64,000 nucleotides of DNA from Pseudomonas arsenicoxydans (GTDB lineage: Bacteria; Pseudomonadota; Gammaproteobacteria; Pseudomonadales; Pseudomonadaceae). Below the pieces are notes generated by a model. The model did no database searches, was not told where the DNA came from, and was given only the letters and a program-made list of their open reading frames with translations. Both the position numbers and the translations under genes were made by a program. Position 1 is the stretch's first letter. Each line of letters begins with the position of its first letter. Below are positions 43,632 through 52,813 of the stretch, piece after piece. The DNA lies in the NCBI RefSeq assembly GCF_006438915.1, contig NZ_RCZE01000018.1:57026-121025 (forward strand), written 5' to 3'.

Positions 43632-44632
43632 CAGCTTTTAGGGGTTTGAAGCGGAATGGAGTTGAGGACCGGATTGCCGTCCTTGTTGCGGGTCAGGTAA
43701 ACCGGCAGCACCTTGGGCAAGGACGCCACCAGGTTGTTGAGCTCCTTGATGTTGTAGATACCGCCGAGGCGGATCTGACCGGTGCTGTGATCGGCCACCA
43801 TCACGGGTTTGCTCAGGTAACGATTGATCAATGGCAAGGCGTCGTTGAGTGCCAGGTTATCAAGCACCAATTTTCCACTGCGCCAGGCCAGCGAATTATC
43901 GTTGGCGTAGGTCTGACTGATTTGTGGCGTGTAGTCACCCTGTTTAAAGCGCGCCTGCATGGCGGGGCCGAGACGTACACCATCGCCTTGGAGGTCGTCG
44001 TTGCTGGTGACCAGCACCGACCCTTCGATCAGGTTTACGCGGACCTGGTCCTCGTACATCCAGACGTTGAATCGGGTCCCGGTGACCCGGATCCTGCCGC
44101 TGGCGGCCTTGACGACAAAAGGGTGAGTCGTGTCATGGCTGACGCTGAAGAAGGCTTCGCCTTTTTTCAGCGTGACTCGGCGCTGATCCTTGTAGTTGCT
44201 GAACGTCAGCTCACTGCCAAGATTCAGTTCCACCTGACTGCCGTCGCTCAGGGTGACCTGGCGGACCGTATCACTGGCTTCAAAGTGTTGATAGGAGTTG
44301 GGCAACCAACCCAAACTCCAGCCACTGTATGCCGCCAGCGGCAACGCCAGGGCGCACACGGCGGCGGCAATGCCGACACTGCGCCAGGGCGTGGCAGGTT
44401 TGAGGCGCGCAGCATGATTGACGGCTTCAGGGCGCGGCAGATCCCCGGCAACCTCCCAGATCTCCAGCATGGCCTCGTATTCGAATGCATGCAGCGGATG
44501 GGCGTCATGCCATCGTTCGAACGCTACCCGTTCTTCAGTCGTGCAGTCGACGGCATGCAAGCGCATGCACCAATGCGCTGCGGCATCGGTGATCGCGTCA
44601 TAGTCGTCTGGAGATAGAGAATTGTCGGTCAT
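43631..44632 (-). CDS. FecR/FpvR-family anti-sigma factor
   Basis: The 333-residue inner-membrane regulator has an N-terminal DUF4880 domain (about 10-55, AAHWCMRLHAVDCTTEERVAFERW pattern, in part) and one transmembrane helix (about 88-105). The periplasmic FecR domain follows (VTLSDGSQVELNLGSELTF), then a DUF4974-like secretin-type end (NLALNDALPLINRY). Such proteins bind an ECF sigma factor and a TonB receptor. Here no sigma gene lies beside it, which is unusual. The neighbour pvdQ suggests FpvR, which controls PvdS and FpvI, but that is inference. ATG 44632 is the start. Confidence 0.85.
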   Translation of the reverse strand: MTDNSLSPDDYDAITDAAAHWCMRLHAVDCTTEERVAFERWHDAHPLHAFEYEAMLEIWEVAGDLPRPEAVNHAARLKPATPWRSVGIAAAVCALALPLAAYSGWSLGWLPNSYQHFEASDTVRQVTLSDGSQVELNLGSELTFSNYKDQRRVTLKKGEAFFSVSHDTTHPFVVKAASGRIRVTGTRFNVWMYEDQVRVNLIEGSVLVTSNDDLQGDGVRLGPAMQARFKQGDYTPQISQTYANDNSLAWRSGKLVLDNLALNDALPLINRYLSKPVMVADHSTGQIRLGGIYNIKELNNLVASLPKVLPVYLTRNKDGNPVLNSIPLQTPKS

Positions 44633-44728
44633 TGACTCATCCTGATTTCCGGCATTCTAACCTTGGGAGGAAGCCTGCGAGAACAGCCGTCATGGCAATT
44701 AACCATCAATTGGCGTTATTTTTTGTGC

Positions 44729-47700
44729 TCACGGCGTACTGGCGTGCAATTGTCGACCCAGGTTACCAATCAGCCACGCGATGCTGTCGGCGTTACCCAG
44801 TTGTACTTTGAGCCGTATCAGTGGGTCTCTCTTGAATGTATGGCGAGCCCCGCTCAGGTTTTCTGCCCCGGTCAGCTCTAAAACATAATCTTTCAGTCGT
44901 TCAGTATCCTCATGAAGGATATCGCCCAGTTCCTCCCACTCGTCAGTATCAGGGTCATTAATCATGAACAGCTGGGTGTACGGCGTCTCAATTGAAAGTG
45001 CGGTGCTTTGTACCGTTGTCAATGCACTTTTGAGGGCATTGCCAATCGGGTCTGACGTGCTGATCAGATCGGCGAAAGGGCGGCCGGGGTCAAGGTAAGT
45101 GATGTCTTCGGCGTTACAGACGATGTGTGCAAGTTCGTGAATGATCGTCATCGCTCTGCTATGGGCACCAATAGGGAAGTGCGCGTCGCTAAGGTATTGG
45201 CGGTAATGGTCGTAATTGGGCGCGAAGAATTTATCGACCAAGTGAATTTTTCTCGTTGCATCCCCGGGAATGATGAAGGCGAATGTATGCTCCGCGCCCT
45301 CAATCACCTTGCCGACCACAAAACGATTGGAGTCGGGCTTTCTGAGCGTTGGGTCGAGCAAGGCTGAAAAAATTTCGGTCACGACTTTTTCAAGCTGCTC
45401 CACATGCGCGGGCAATACGTGCGAGACCCCCATAAAGTCGGCGATGAGCTGATGCACTGGGGTCTGCGTATCGTCGCAAGCCTTGAGCAATTGCAGGTTG
45501 CGAAAGCTGTTCCAGGCATAGGTGGTGGCCTGGTCCAGCGCTTCTTCGATCTGACGGGCCTTGTGCGGGAACAGCCGACGGATCCGTGGCATTCCTCTGG
45601 CGTCGACGTTCATACCTCCCCACACCGACACTGCCGTATGCAATCGGTTGAGAAGGCTGAAGCCAGGCAGCCGCGAATCCCGGTCCAGGCACCATTGTTT
45701 CGCCAGGTTTTGGCGCAACAACGGGCCACGGTTTTTTGCGCTTGCAATGCGCCAACGAGTACCGTGCTTGTTGACCGGAAACACTTTCCCTTCAACCGCG
45801 GCGTAGCGTTTCCTGGTTTTTGGGTGGGTGTATAGCCCGAGTGTCGAGTCTGATGTCAGCGAACCCAGATCAACATCGATGCTTTCGTGGCGCTGTAATT
45901 GCGTGCGTTCGGGCGCGGTGGTGTCGACGTCATGCCAGCTGAAGCGACGGGTGGGTGCCTGCGCAACAGTGGCACTCGCGTTTGAAGATGGCTGCGCATG
46001 ATTGCCAAGTGATTGGCGTAACGTAGCGAGTTCAGCAATGCCCTCGATGAATTCTCTTGTGGCTGCCCCCCACTTATGTGTCTGAAGGTCCTCGGCGGAT
46101 TGCTTGATATCGCGATAACTGCGCCAAACCGTGACGGGGTAAGCAAGTTTGCCGATGAAAAATGAATAGGCCTCGTGCAAGTCTTCGCCCAGCACATGCT
46201 TGATGGTTGTCCATTCGGCGTGGTTTTTCTCGTCGGCCTGACAACCCAGGAGTCGGCCCAACAGCGCAGCGTTGTCGTTGAACAACTGGCTGAACAGGTG
46301 GCCTTTGATCGGATTGGAGGCCAGCGTGACCTCGCGGGTGGGTCCGTCGGAAGACACCGGCGCTGCGCGGGTCGTGCGGTTATTGGTGTTCGCTATTCGT
46401 TGCTCCAGCAGGGACCGGTCCGCCAGGGGTGAATGTGTGAGTACCCAGTCGAGCAGTGGCCCTTGCGCTTTCAACTCGGTCAGCAGTTGGGCTTCGTTTT
46501 CATATTCCTTTATCCCGTGACTTGGGCAGTGTGGCGCGACAAGGACTTGGGGCGCTGTGCTATCGGCGGCTGAGCCGATCAGGTAAACACCCGCCACCTT
46601 GATCGTGTGTGCGCCCTTGATGCCCAGGAACTCAAGCGGGCGGATGATTGCATGGGCACCATCGACTGCCGCGCGAGCGATGGCGTCGGGCATGTCCATG
46701 ATTTGCCGGACCAGGTCAAACCCGGTTTCGCTCAGGCGTTCCTGCAATTTTTCTGTGTGGGCGTAATGCATCAGTTGCCAGGGCAGTTGGCGGTAGAAGC
46801 GTTTTCTGCGATCCGCATTGCCCGGGGTGTCGGCAAGCGCCTCACTCAGTATTTTTTTCTGTTGCTCCCCCGTTTTCAGGTTTCGTATCAGGTCTTTGAT
46901 GTAGCTTTCGTCCATTTCTTCGGGAATCACGGTGCTATCAAGCGATGCCAGTTTGAATCGGGCCTGGTCCAGTTCCTTGAAAGGTGTCAATGCAAAGTCG
47001 GTGAGGGTTTGCACACTGGGCGGTGACGTCGGCCGTACGCTGAGCTGGATCTGAACCTTGTCCGGGTCGATGTAGAAGGTGTCCGCCTTGAGTTGTTTTT
47101 CCAGTTCGGCGTGAGCCGTGCGCTGCAGTGACCGCAGGCCCGTCAGGTAATCCTCGTCGTTTTTGACGTTATCGAGGTATTGCTGCAGCAGTTCCCCGTG
47201 CAGCGCCAGGTCTTGAATGGAGGCGTTGGCCAACCATGTCGGAAGTTTTTGTTGAGTCGTCAGGGACAGGGCAATATCCGTCGCACGGCGTAATCCTGTC
47301 AGCGGCTGCCGTAGCGCCACCAGGTGCAGCAGGTCAGTCAATGGCGAGGTGGGGAGCGACGTGGCCAATGCGCGAGTGAGGCACGTCTGGTCGAGATGAA
47401 CATAGGGCTTTTGAAGGTGATCGAGAAAATGCCCGTGGGTCCGTTGCAGCGGTGCCAGCGTGTAACTTCTGCCGGGTAATCGCTCGCTACGACTGAGGTT
47501 CTCCAGCAGTGTTAACCGCAACGTGCGGTCTTGCAGACGATGATCAAGCGCGGTGCGTAATCGTGACAGTGACTCGAAGGCCTCAAATCCCGACGCCGGC
47601 GTCCACAAGACTGATTTGCCCGAATGTTTCGGGTCCAGGCCGCCTCGTTCTGTCAAAACGAAACAACTGGCCAGTTTTAACGGGGCTGTAAGGTCGCCTG

Positions 47701-49582
47701 GCTGCAACGCCAGGGAAAATACCTCCGGCAAAAAACCGTTAAGCGCGGCTCGTTGCAAGTGAATCGGGCTGTCGAGCACGGTTTTGATGATGGCCTGTTC
47801 CGTCGACCCTAGGGTCCGTGTGACGGTGCGCAACTTCAGTTCTGTGCGTAATGCCGTTGACAGGGTATAGGCGAAACTCGATTGCAGGTTCGCCACCGAT
47901 GAACTGACCAGGCTGTGTGCCTGGGCCAGGGTGCTTAGGCCTGGGGGAATGGCCGGGTGCTTGTCCAGCAGTTGATCGAGCGCCTGTTCAACCGACTCAA
48001 GGCGCACCAGACCTTCCTTTGCTGACTCGGCTCGCACGGTCACCGGTTGCGCACTCCAGCGTTGATCAACCCGTGTACTCCAGCGGCCGGCGGCATCGCA
48101 GGCCAGCAGCCGGTCGTCGAACAGACCACGGACATCCAACGCATTATCAATCAAGGCATGAGGGGACAGCGTGCCTTCGCTTTCACGGTAACGACTCAAC
48201 GCATGACTGAGGTTGCCCCGCTGCTTGCCGAGGATGCTGGCGATGACTTCTTCAAATACCGGCTCGGTGACGGGGCGTCCTTCAATAGAGCACTGATCGG
48301 GCGGCAACCCCAGAAAGGTGCTGCGTTCACCCAGCGACATAAAGTTGAGCAACGTGTCTTCATGCCCTTCGCTTTTGAGCATTTGCAGCACGATTTTCTT
48401 GATCGCAGGCAACGTGTCGGTGGCTTCGATGCCGCGAGACGGGGTGTACAAAAATCCCAACGTATCGGCGCCGCCAATCATCAAGGCAGAGGCCAGTTCC
48501 ACGTAGTGCTTGAAGGGGGCGGTGACCCGCACTTTTTCGACGCGCAGCGCAGCGTCCGTGGGGATGCGGCTGACTTTTATCAGTTGCAGGTATTCCTGCG
48601 TCGTTAACGTCCCCTCCTGGCGCTGAAGCAGAAGCTTGAGGTGGAACGAATCGCGCAAGCCCTCGCTGAAAAACGCTCGGCGTGACAGTCCATTGCTCAT
48701 GGCCGCGTTCCAGAACACGTCGAGCTGGCTGTGCAAGTGCGGTGTGAAGCTTTGGGCGATGTCTTTTACCGCACTTTCCCAAGCAAGATTATCGGCATCG
48801 CTGCTCACGCCGTGCCCTGGATGGGCAAAGACCCTGGAGTCGCCCGCAGGCCACTGGTTGGTCAGGTAGAAGTGGAGGAGGGCTTCACTGAGTGAGCGCT
48901 CGGCAATCGTGTGATGGTGTTCACCGTCGGTGAAGGGGGACGCTGTTCTGACAAAACTCTTCAGTCGAGTCAGACGTTGGTCCAAACCGGGAAACGGCTT
49001 GCGCAATGCATCTTTCAGCGTGTCATCGAGCATTGATTGCAATGTCGGTTTTTTCAGCAATTCGCCCATCATCGTGTTGATGTTCAGTGCCTGATTCTGC
49101 TCAAGCCTGATCTGCTGATCCTGAAACACTGCGCCGGCGATTTCTGCAGTGGAAATGTCAGGATCCGCGTTGGCAGATAGCGCGCAGCGTTGTTCGATAG
49201 AGAGAAAGCGCAACAGCTCCTGTTTGTCGGTGTCCGACGCCAGCCACTCCTTGAGTTTGCTTTTGAGGTCGTCCATGTCCGCAAACTTGGTCAAGCCTTT
49301 CCACGGTGTGTACAGCGTGACCTCGCCATCCTCCGGCCGGCTCATCGCAAACGCGCCGGCCAATGGGATATCCGGTGTGCCCTGCCTGTTCAGTGACAGC
49401 AGGTAAACGTACATGGGGTCTTTTTGCGTAGTGCGGGCGACTTCGGTCGCCAAATACACGTTCTTCAACCATTTCAGGTCGGCAAGGGTGAAGTTCAGTG
49501 CTTTTTCGCGGTCACCGGGCTGCCGTGCAGTGGAGGCGCGTTCTGCCTCGTCGAAAAAATAGGGGGCTAGTGGATCAGTCAT
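44729..49582 (-). CDS. Giant dermonecrotic-toxin-like protein with C-terminal HELAH zinc-protease motif
   Basis: The 1617-residue protein starts at ATG 49582 (GAGGA six bases upstream). Most of it resembles the large dermonecrotic toxin-like (DUF6543-type) proteins that pseudomonads carry; one signature is HLQKPYVHLDQTCLTRALATS near residue 735 (in part). It has no classical signal peptide. A cluster TIIHELAHIVCNAED lies at about residues 1478-1492 (45125-45139 encodes HELAH), which fits the zincin HExxH motif, with several downstream acidic residues as possible third ligands. It is probably a secreted effector or host-directed toxin with a protease-like end. No chaperone, immunity or VgrG gene is adjacent. 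The gene is intact and less GC-rich by eye than its flanks. Confidence 0.7.
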   Translation of the reverse strand: MTDPLAPYFFDEAERASTARQPGDREKALNFTLADLKWLKNVYLATEVARTTQKDPMYVYLLSLNRQGTPDIPLAGAFAMSRPEDGEVTLYTPWKGLTKFADMDDLKSKLKEWLASDTDKQELLRFLSIEQRCALSANADPDISTAEIAGAVFQDQQIRLEQNQALNINTMMGELLKKPTLQSMLDDTLKDALRKPFPGLDQRLTRLKSFVRTASPFTDGEHHHTIAERSLSEALLHFYLTNQWPAGDSRVFAHPGHGVSSDADNLAWESAVKDIAQSFTPHLHSQLDVFWNAAMSNGLSRRAFFSEGLRDSFHLKLLLQRQEGTLTTQEYLQLIKVSRIPTDAALRVEKVRVTAPFKHYVELASALMIGGADTLGFLYTPSRGIEATDTLPAIKKIVLQMLKSEGHEDTLLNFMSLGERSTFLGLPPDQCSIEGRPVTEPVFEEVIASILGKQRGNLSHALSRYRESEGTLSPHALIDNALDVRGLFDDRLLACDAAGRWSTRVDQRWSAQPVTVRAESAKEGLVRLESVEQALDQLLDKHPAIPPGLSTLAQAHSLVSSSVANLQSSFAYTLSTALRTELKLRTVTRTLGSTEQAIIKTVLDSPIHLQRAALNGFLPEVFSLALQPGDLTAPLKLASCFVLTERGGLDPKHSGKSVLWTPASGFEAFESLSRLRTALDHRLQDRTLRLTLLENLSRSERLPGRSYTLAPLQRTHGHFLDHLQKPYVHLDQTCLTRALATSLPTSPLTDLLHLVALRQPLTGLRRATDIALSLTTQQKLPTWLANASIQDLALHGELLQQYLDNVKNDEDYLTGLRSLQRTAHAELEKQLKADTFYIDPDKVQIQLSVRPTSPPSVQTLTDFALTPFKELDQARFKLASLDSTVIPEEMDESYIKDLIRNLKTGEQQKKILSEALADTPGNADRRKRFYRQLPWQLMHYAHTEKLQERLSETGFDLVRQIMDMPDAIARAAVDGAHAIIRPLEFLGIKGAHTIKVAGVYLIGSAADSTAPQVLVAPHCPSHGIKEYENEAQLLTELKAQGPLLDWVLTHSPLADRSLLEQRIANTNNRTTRAAPVSSDGPTREVTLASNPIKGHLFSQLFNDNAALLGRLLGCQADEKNHAEWTTIKHVLGEDLHEAYSFFIGKLAYPVTVWRSYRDIKQSAEDLQTHKWGAATREFIEGIAELATLRQSLGNHAQPSSNASATVAQAPTRRFSWHDVDTTAPERTQLQRHESIDVDLGSLTSDSTLGLYTHPKTRKRYAAVEGKVFPVNKHGTRWRIASAKNRGPLLRQNLAKQWCLDRDSRLPGFSLLNRLHTAVSVWGGMNVDARGMPRIRRLFPHKARQIEEALDQATTYAWNSFRNLQLLKACDDTQTPVHQLIADFMGVSHVLPAHVEQLEKVVTEIFSALLDPTLRKPDSNRFVVGKVIEGAEHTFAFIIPGDATRKIHLVDKFFAPNYDHYRQYLSDAHFPIGAHSRAMTIIHELAHIVCNAEDITYLDPGRPFADLISTSDPIGNALKSALTTVQSTALSIETPYTQLFMINDPDTDEWEELGDILHEDTERLKDYVLELTGAENLSGARHTFKRDPLIRLKVQLGNADSIAWLIGNLGRQLHASTP

Positions 49583-49786
49583 GGTTTTTCCTCGATGTAT
49601 TGGGTGGAGGAAAAACGGTACGGTCATTAAAAAGCTTGCGTGCGGTACATATTGCTTGAGCCGGTCGTGTGGCTCAGGCTTGACAGAATGCCGGTAGAAC
49701 AGCGCTTAATCGGCGACTCCTTTGGGTTGCCCTGCAACCTTGTTTCACCCTGTTGCCCGTACTCGATAATAAAACTGGAGCTTCAG

Positions 49787-50824
49787 ATGACCGTATCGCC
49801 CGAAATGGCCGTCAGTTTGAACACCCAAACGCTCGATTTCGACGCGCTCGTTCAACTGCTCGAACAGATTTTTCTGCGTCATGGCACCTCTGCCGATGTC
49901 GCCAGGACCCTGGCCCTCAATTGCGCCGGCGCCGAGCGCGACGGTGCTCACAGTCATGGTGTGTTCCGCATACCCGGTTATATCTCGACATTAAACAGCG
50001 GTTGGGTCAATGGTCAGGCCGTCCCGGTGGTTGAAGACGTCGCCTCGGGGTTTGTGCGGGTCGATGCGGCTAATGGTTTCGCCCAGCCGGCCCTTGTAGC
50101 GGCACGCGCCCTGTTGGTGGAAAAGGCTCGCAGTGCCGGTATTGCGGTGCTGGCGATTCGTAACTCGCATCATTTTGCGGCCTTGTGGCCGGACGTCGAG
50201 CCTTTTGCCTACGAAGGGCTGGTGGCGCTGAGCGTGGTCAACAGCATGACCTGCGTGGTGCCGCACGGCGCCGATCGTCCGCTGTTCGGCACCAACCCGA
50301 TCGCTTTCGCCGCCCCGCGCGCGGATGGTGAGCCGATTGTCTTTGACCTGGCCACGAGCGCAATTGCCCATGGCGATGTGCAGATCGCGGCCCGCAAGGG
50401 CGAGCGCTTGCCGGCCGGCATGGGCGTGGACAGCCTTGGCCAGCCGACGCAGGACCCGAAAGCGATTCTCGAAGGCGGCGCACTCCTGCCTTTTGGCGGG
50501 CACAAGGGTTCCGCCTTGTCGATGATGGTGGAACTGTTGGCGGCGGCGCTGACCGGTGGGAATTTTTCCTTCGAATTCGATTGGTCGAACCATCCAGGGG
50601 CGAAAACCCCATGGACCGGGCAACTGCTGATTGTGATCGACCCAAGCAAGACCGCCGGGCAAAACTTTGCCGAGCGCAGCCAGGAACTGGTGCGGCAGAT
50701 GCATGGCGTGGGGCTCAAGCGCCTGCCGGGTGATCGGCGCCATTCACAGCGGGCCAAGTCCGCTACTCAAGGCATTACGCTCGACGCCGAGACGCTGGCG
50801 AATTTGCGGGCACTCGCGCAGTAA
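49787..50824 (+). CDS. dpkA: Ldh-family oxidoreductase, DpkA-like imine reductase
   Basis: The 345-residue NAD(P)H-dependent enzyme belongs to the malate/L-lactate/ureidoglycolate dehydrogenase family. Its closest match in memory is delta-1-piperideine-2-carboxylate / pyrroline-2-carboxylate reductase of P. putida, which acts in D-lysine and hydroxyproline metabolism. The signature NSHHFAALWPDVEPFA holds the catalytic His, and AERDGAHSHGVFRIPGY lies near the N-terminus. ATG 49787 with GGAG seven bases upstream is chosen over longer frames from 49640. The gene stands alone, followed by a strong terminator. The exact substrate is not fixed by sequence. Confidence 0.83.
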   Translation: MTVSPEMAVSLNTQTLDFDALVQLLEQIFLRHGTSADVARTLALNCAGAERDGAHSHGVFRIPGYISTLNSGWVNGQAVPVVEDVASGFVRVDAANGFAQPALVAARALLVEKARSAGIAVLAIRNSHHFAALWPDVEPFAYEGLVALSVVNSMTCVVPHGADRPLFGTNPIAFAAPRADGEPIVFDLATSAIAHGDVQIAARKGERLPAGMGVDSLGQPTQDPKAILEGGALLPFGGHKGSALSMMVELLAAALTGGNFSFEFDWSNHPGAKTPWTGQLLIVIDPSKTAGQNFAERSQELVRQMHGVGLKRLPGDRRHSQRAKSATQGITLDAETLANLRALAQ

Positions 50825-50848
50825 TCAACAATCTGGTAGCAGGCATGA

Positions 50849-50875
50849 AAAAGGCGAGCCAATGGCTCGCCTTTT
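50849..50875. terminator. Bidirectional terminator
   Basis: AAAAGGCGAGCC and GGCTCGCCTTTT form a perfect stem with a three-base loop and A/T-runs at both ends, between the convergent dpkA-like and ElaB-like genes. Confidence 0.9.
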
Positions 50876-50896
50876 GGCTGTGCGAAGCGGAGAGGC

Positions 50897-51214
50897 TTAA
50901 CGACGACCCAGCAACAACCCGACCACCAGACCAAAACCGGCAGAGATGGCCACGGTTTGCCATGGATGACCGCCAATGTACGTTTCGGTGGCTTCGACGG
51001 CGGGTTTTGTCCGATCACGCACATTGCTGACCGAATCCCGTGCCTGCTGAAGTTTCAGGGCAATTTGCTCGCGCAGGGTCTCTGCTTCCTCGCCGACCAG
51101 TGCGGCGCTGCTGTTCAGCAGTTTTTCCGACTCTTCGATCAGCGTGGTCAGCTCGCTGAATGCCAGATCCTTGATTTGGTCTTCGGCGACTTGTGCAGCG
51201 GTTTTCCGAGCCAT
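50897..51214 (-). CDS. DUF883 / ElaB-YqjD-type membrane protein
   Basis: The 105-residue protein has a long N-terminal helix rich in Glu, Gln and Ala (about 5-75, coiled-coil-like) and one C-terminal membrane helix (TVAISAGFGLVVGLLLG) ending in the GRR hallmark of the ElaB/YqjD/YgaM group. These proteins anchor in the inner membrane and can bind ribosomes in stationary phase. ATG 51214 is preceded by AAGGAG seven bases away. Confidence 0.9.
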   Translation of the reverse strand: MARKTAAQVAEDQIKDLAFSELTTLIEESEKLLNSSAALVGEEAETLREQIALKLQQARDSVSNVRDRTKPAVEATETYIGGHPWQTVAISAGFGLVVGLLLGRR

Positions 51215-51379
51215 TGAGGTACTCCTTGCAGGTAAGTAGGCAGTGAACAATGGAGTCACGCGCAGGTGAAAAAGTTGCAGTGGATTTTTCCGTCGGCCCC
51301 GCTGGGTTGAAAATTCCTGAGTCGGACATTTCGTCCTACGGTGTAAGATGTCGCCTATTTTACGCAGCAGGAAATTCCC

Positions 51380-51634
51380 ATGAGCTTCAATCTGGCCGAC
51401 AAACCCCTCGCCGAGCGCGCTGCGCTGGAAGATGAAAAATCCCGTCTGTTCGACCTCTGGCAAAGCAACCTGGGCAAATCCAAGGGCGAAGCCGCGCGGT
51501 TGTTCGGGGAGCGCGCCAAGCGCAAAGGCAAGTGGGCTGAATGGGTTCGTGCCGAACTCGACGCGATGTCGCCGCCGGAATACGCGAATATGGTGCGCAG
51601 TGAAGTCAACCGCATCATGGCTACCAACAAGTAA
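51380..51634 (+). CDS. Conserved unknown small protein, helical and charged
   Basis: The 84-residue protein has no signal or membrane segment. It is highly charged, with Lys/Arg/Glu-rich stretches such as GEAARLFGERAKRKGKWAEWVRAEL (in part), and is probably all helical. I recall similar ORFs in many Pseudomonas but no function. AGGA lies about seven bases before ATG 51380. It starts 165 bases from the divergent ElaB-like gene and converges on a LysR gene nine bases away. Confidence 0.75.
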   Translation: MSFNLADKPLAERAALEDEKSRLFDLWQSNLGKSKGEAARLFGERAKRKGKWAEWVRAELDAMSPPEYANMVRSEVNRIMATNK

Positions 51635-51643
51635 GACCGGTAT

Positions 51644-52552
51644 TCAGGCGAAACACGCGATAATCGCTTCGCGCACTTTCAACCCCACCGGGTCGAGTTG
51701 CGTGCTGGTACGCCAGCCCAGTTCGATCGGGTAGCGCGGCAAGCCCAGAGGGCAGGGTAAAAGTGCCAATCCACTAAGTGTCGCGATGCTTTGCGCGGCA
51801 TGCGCCGGAATGGTCGCCACCGCCTGACTGCCCTTGAGCAAATGCGGCAACGCAGCAAAATGGGTGGTCGACGCACACACCCGACGGCTCAGCCCCAGCG
51901 CCGCCAGTCCTTCATCGGTGATGCCGATAAATCCGCCGGACGACACCAGAATGTGTTCACGAGCGACGAACTCTTCAAGGCTGATGATTTGTTGGTCTTC
52001 GGCCAAGCTGGCGCGATCCACCAGGCACAGGTATCCGCCTTCTCCCAACACCTGACGGCTGAGCAAGCGGTCGGCAAATCCGCCGGCGGTGATCGCCAGA
52101 TCGATGCTGCGCTCCATCAAGGCGTGGGCGACGATCTGGCTGTGGGTTTGCCGGAAGATCAGCCGCAACTTCGGCGCTGTCCGCGCAATTTCTTCGATCA
52201 ATCGCCGGCCATAGGCGATCTCGAAATCGTCCGACATCCCCACCGACACTGAGCGGCCGTCGTACTGATGAGCCGCCGGATCGACCATCGCCAGGCTTTG
52301 GCGGCATTTGTTCAGCGCATCGCTGACTACCGGTTTCAATTGATTGGCCTTCAGCGTCGGTGCCAGGCCACGACCGGTGCGCACGAACAACTGATCGCCA
52401 TACACCTCACGCAGCCTGCGCAACGCGGCACTGACCGCCGATTGCGTTACGCCTAGGCGCAGGGCCGCACGGCTGGCGCTGGACTCTTCATGCAGCGCTT
52501 CGAAGACTTTGAGCAGGTTGAGGTCAACGGAGGCGATATTCATAGTGTTCAT
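51644..52552 (-). CDS. LysR-family transcriptional regulator
   Basis: The 302-residue protein opens with a winged helix-turn-helix (DLNLLKVFEALHEESSASRAALRLGVTQSAVSAALRRL pattern, in part), like the NodD/SyrM group. Its C-terminal domain has the usual ligand-binding fold. ATG 52552 or 52543 may be used. It is divergent from the DUF1254 gene across 261 bases that include the first C-run/G-run repeat, so it could regulate that gene, although the LuxR-type protein further on is an alternative. Confidence 0.9.
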   Translation of the reverse strand: MNTMNIASVDLNLLKVFEALHEESSASRAALRLGVTQSAVSAALRRLREVYGDQLFVRTGRGLAPTLKANQLKPVVSDALNKCRQSLAMVDPAAHQYDGRSVSVGMSDDFEIAYGRRLIEEIARTAPKLRLIFRQTHSQIVAHALMERSIDLAITAGGFADRLLSRQVLGEGGYLCLVDRASLAEDQQIISLEEFVAREHILVSSGGFIGITDEGLAALGLSRRVCASTTHFAALPHLLKGSQAVATIPAHAAQSIATLSGLALLPCPLGLPRYPIELGWRTSTQLDPVGLKVREAIIACFA

Positions 52553-52676
52553 ATCATTCGGTGGCGATTCAGGTTTTATTCATGGTCCTGCGGCGCCGGA
52601 GAATGAGCAATACCTGACGGAGTCACGCCGATACCCAGAATTTCTAATCCCGCTCTTCATATTCCCTCAATGCTCT

Positions 52677-52703
52677 GCGCCCCCCCGTCAGCGGGGGGGG
52701 CGC
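52677..52703. promoter_or_regulatory. C-run/G-run inverted repeat A, upstream of the DUF1254 gene
   Basis: GCGCCCCCCC (52677-52686) and GGGGGGGGCGC (52693-52703) form an inverted repeat with the spacer GTCAGC. Its centre is about 124 bases before ATG 52814. Two similar repeats occur at 54284 and 58046. It has no T-run, so it is not a standard terminator. Confidence 0.55.
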
Positions 52704-52813
52704 CCATTCCTGAAACAGTCAATCTGACAGGAATCGCCGTTTCCAGGGAGACAAGCGCCTGAAGCGCCGGCATCGGAAAAAGCGCGACTTCCCTTATCCA
52801 CTGAGAACACACC

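Noticed and set aside
44633..44728. ECF sigma factor gene next to the FecR-like gene
   Set aside because: The 96 bases between it and the toxin gene are too short and hold no such frame.
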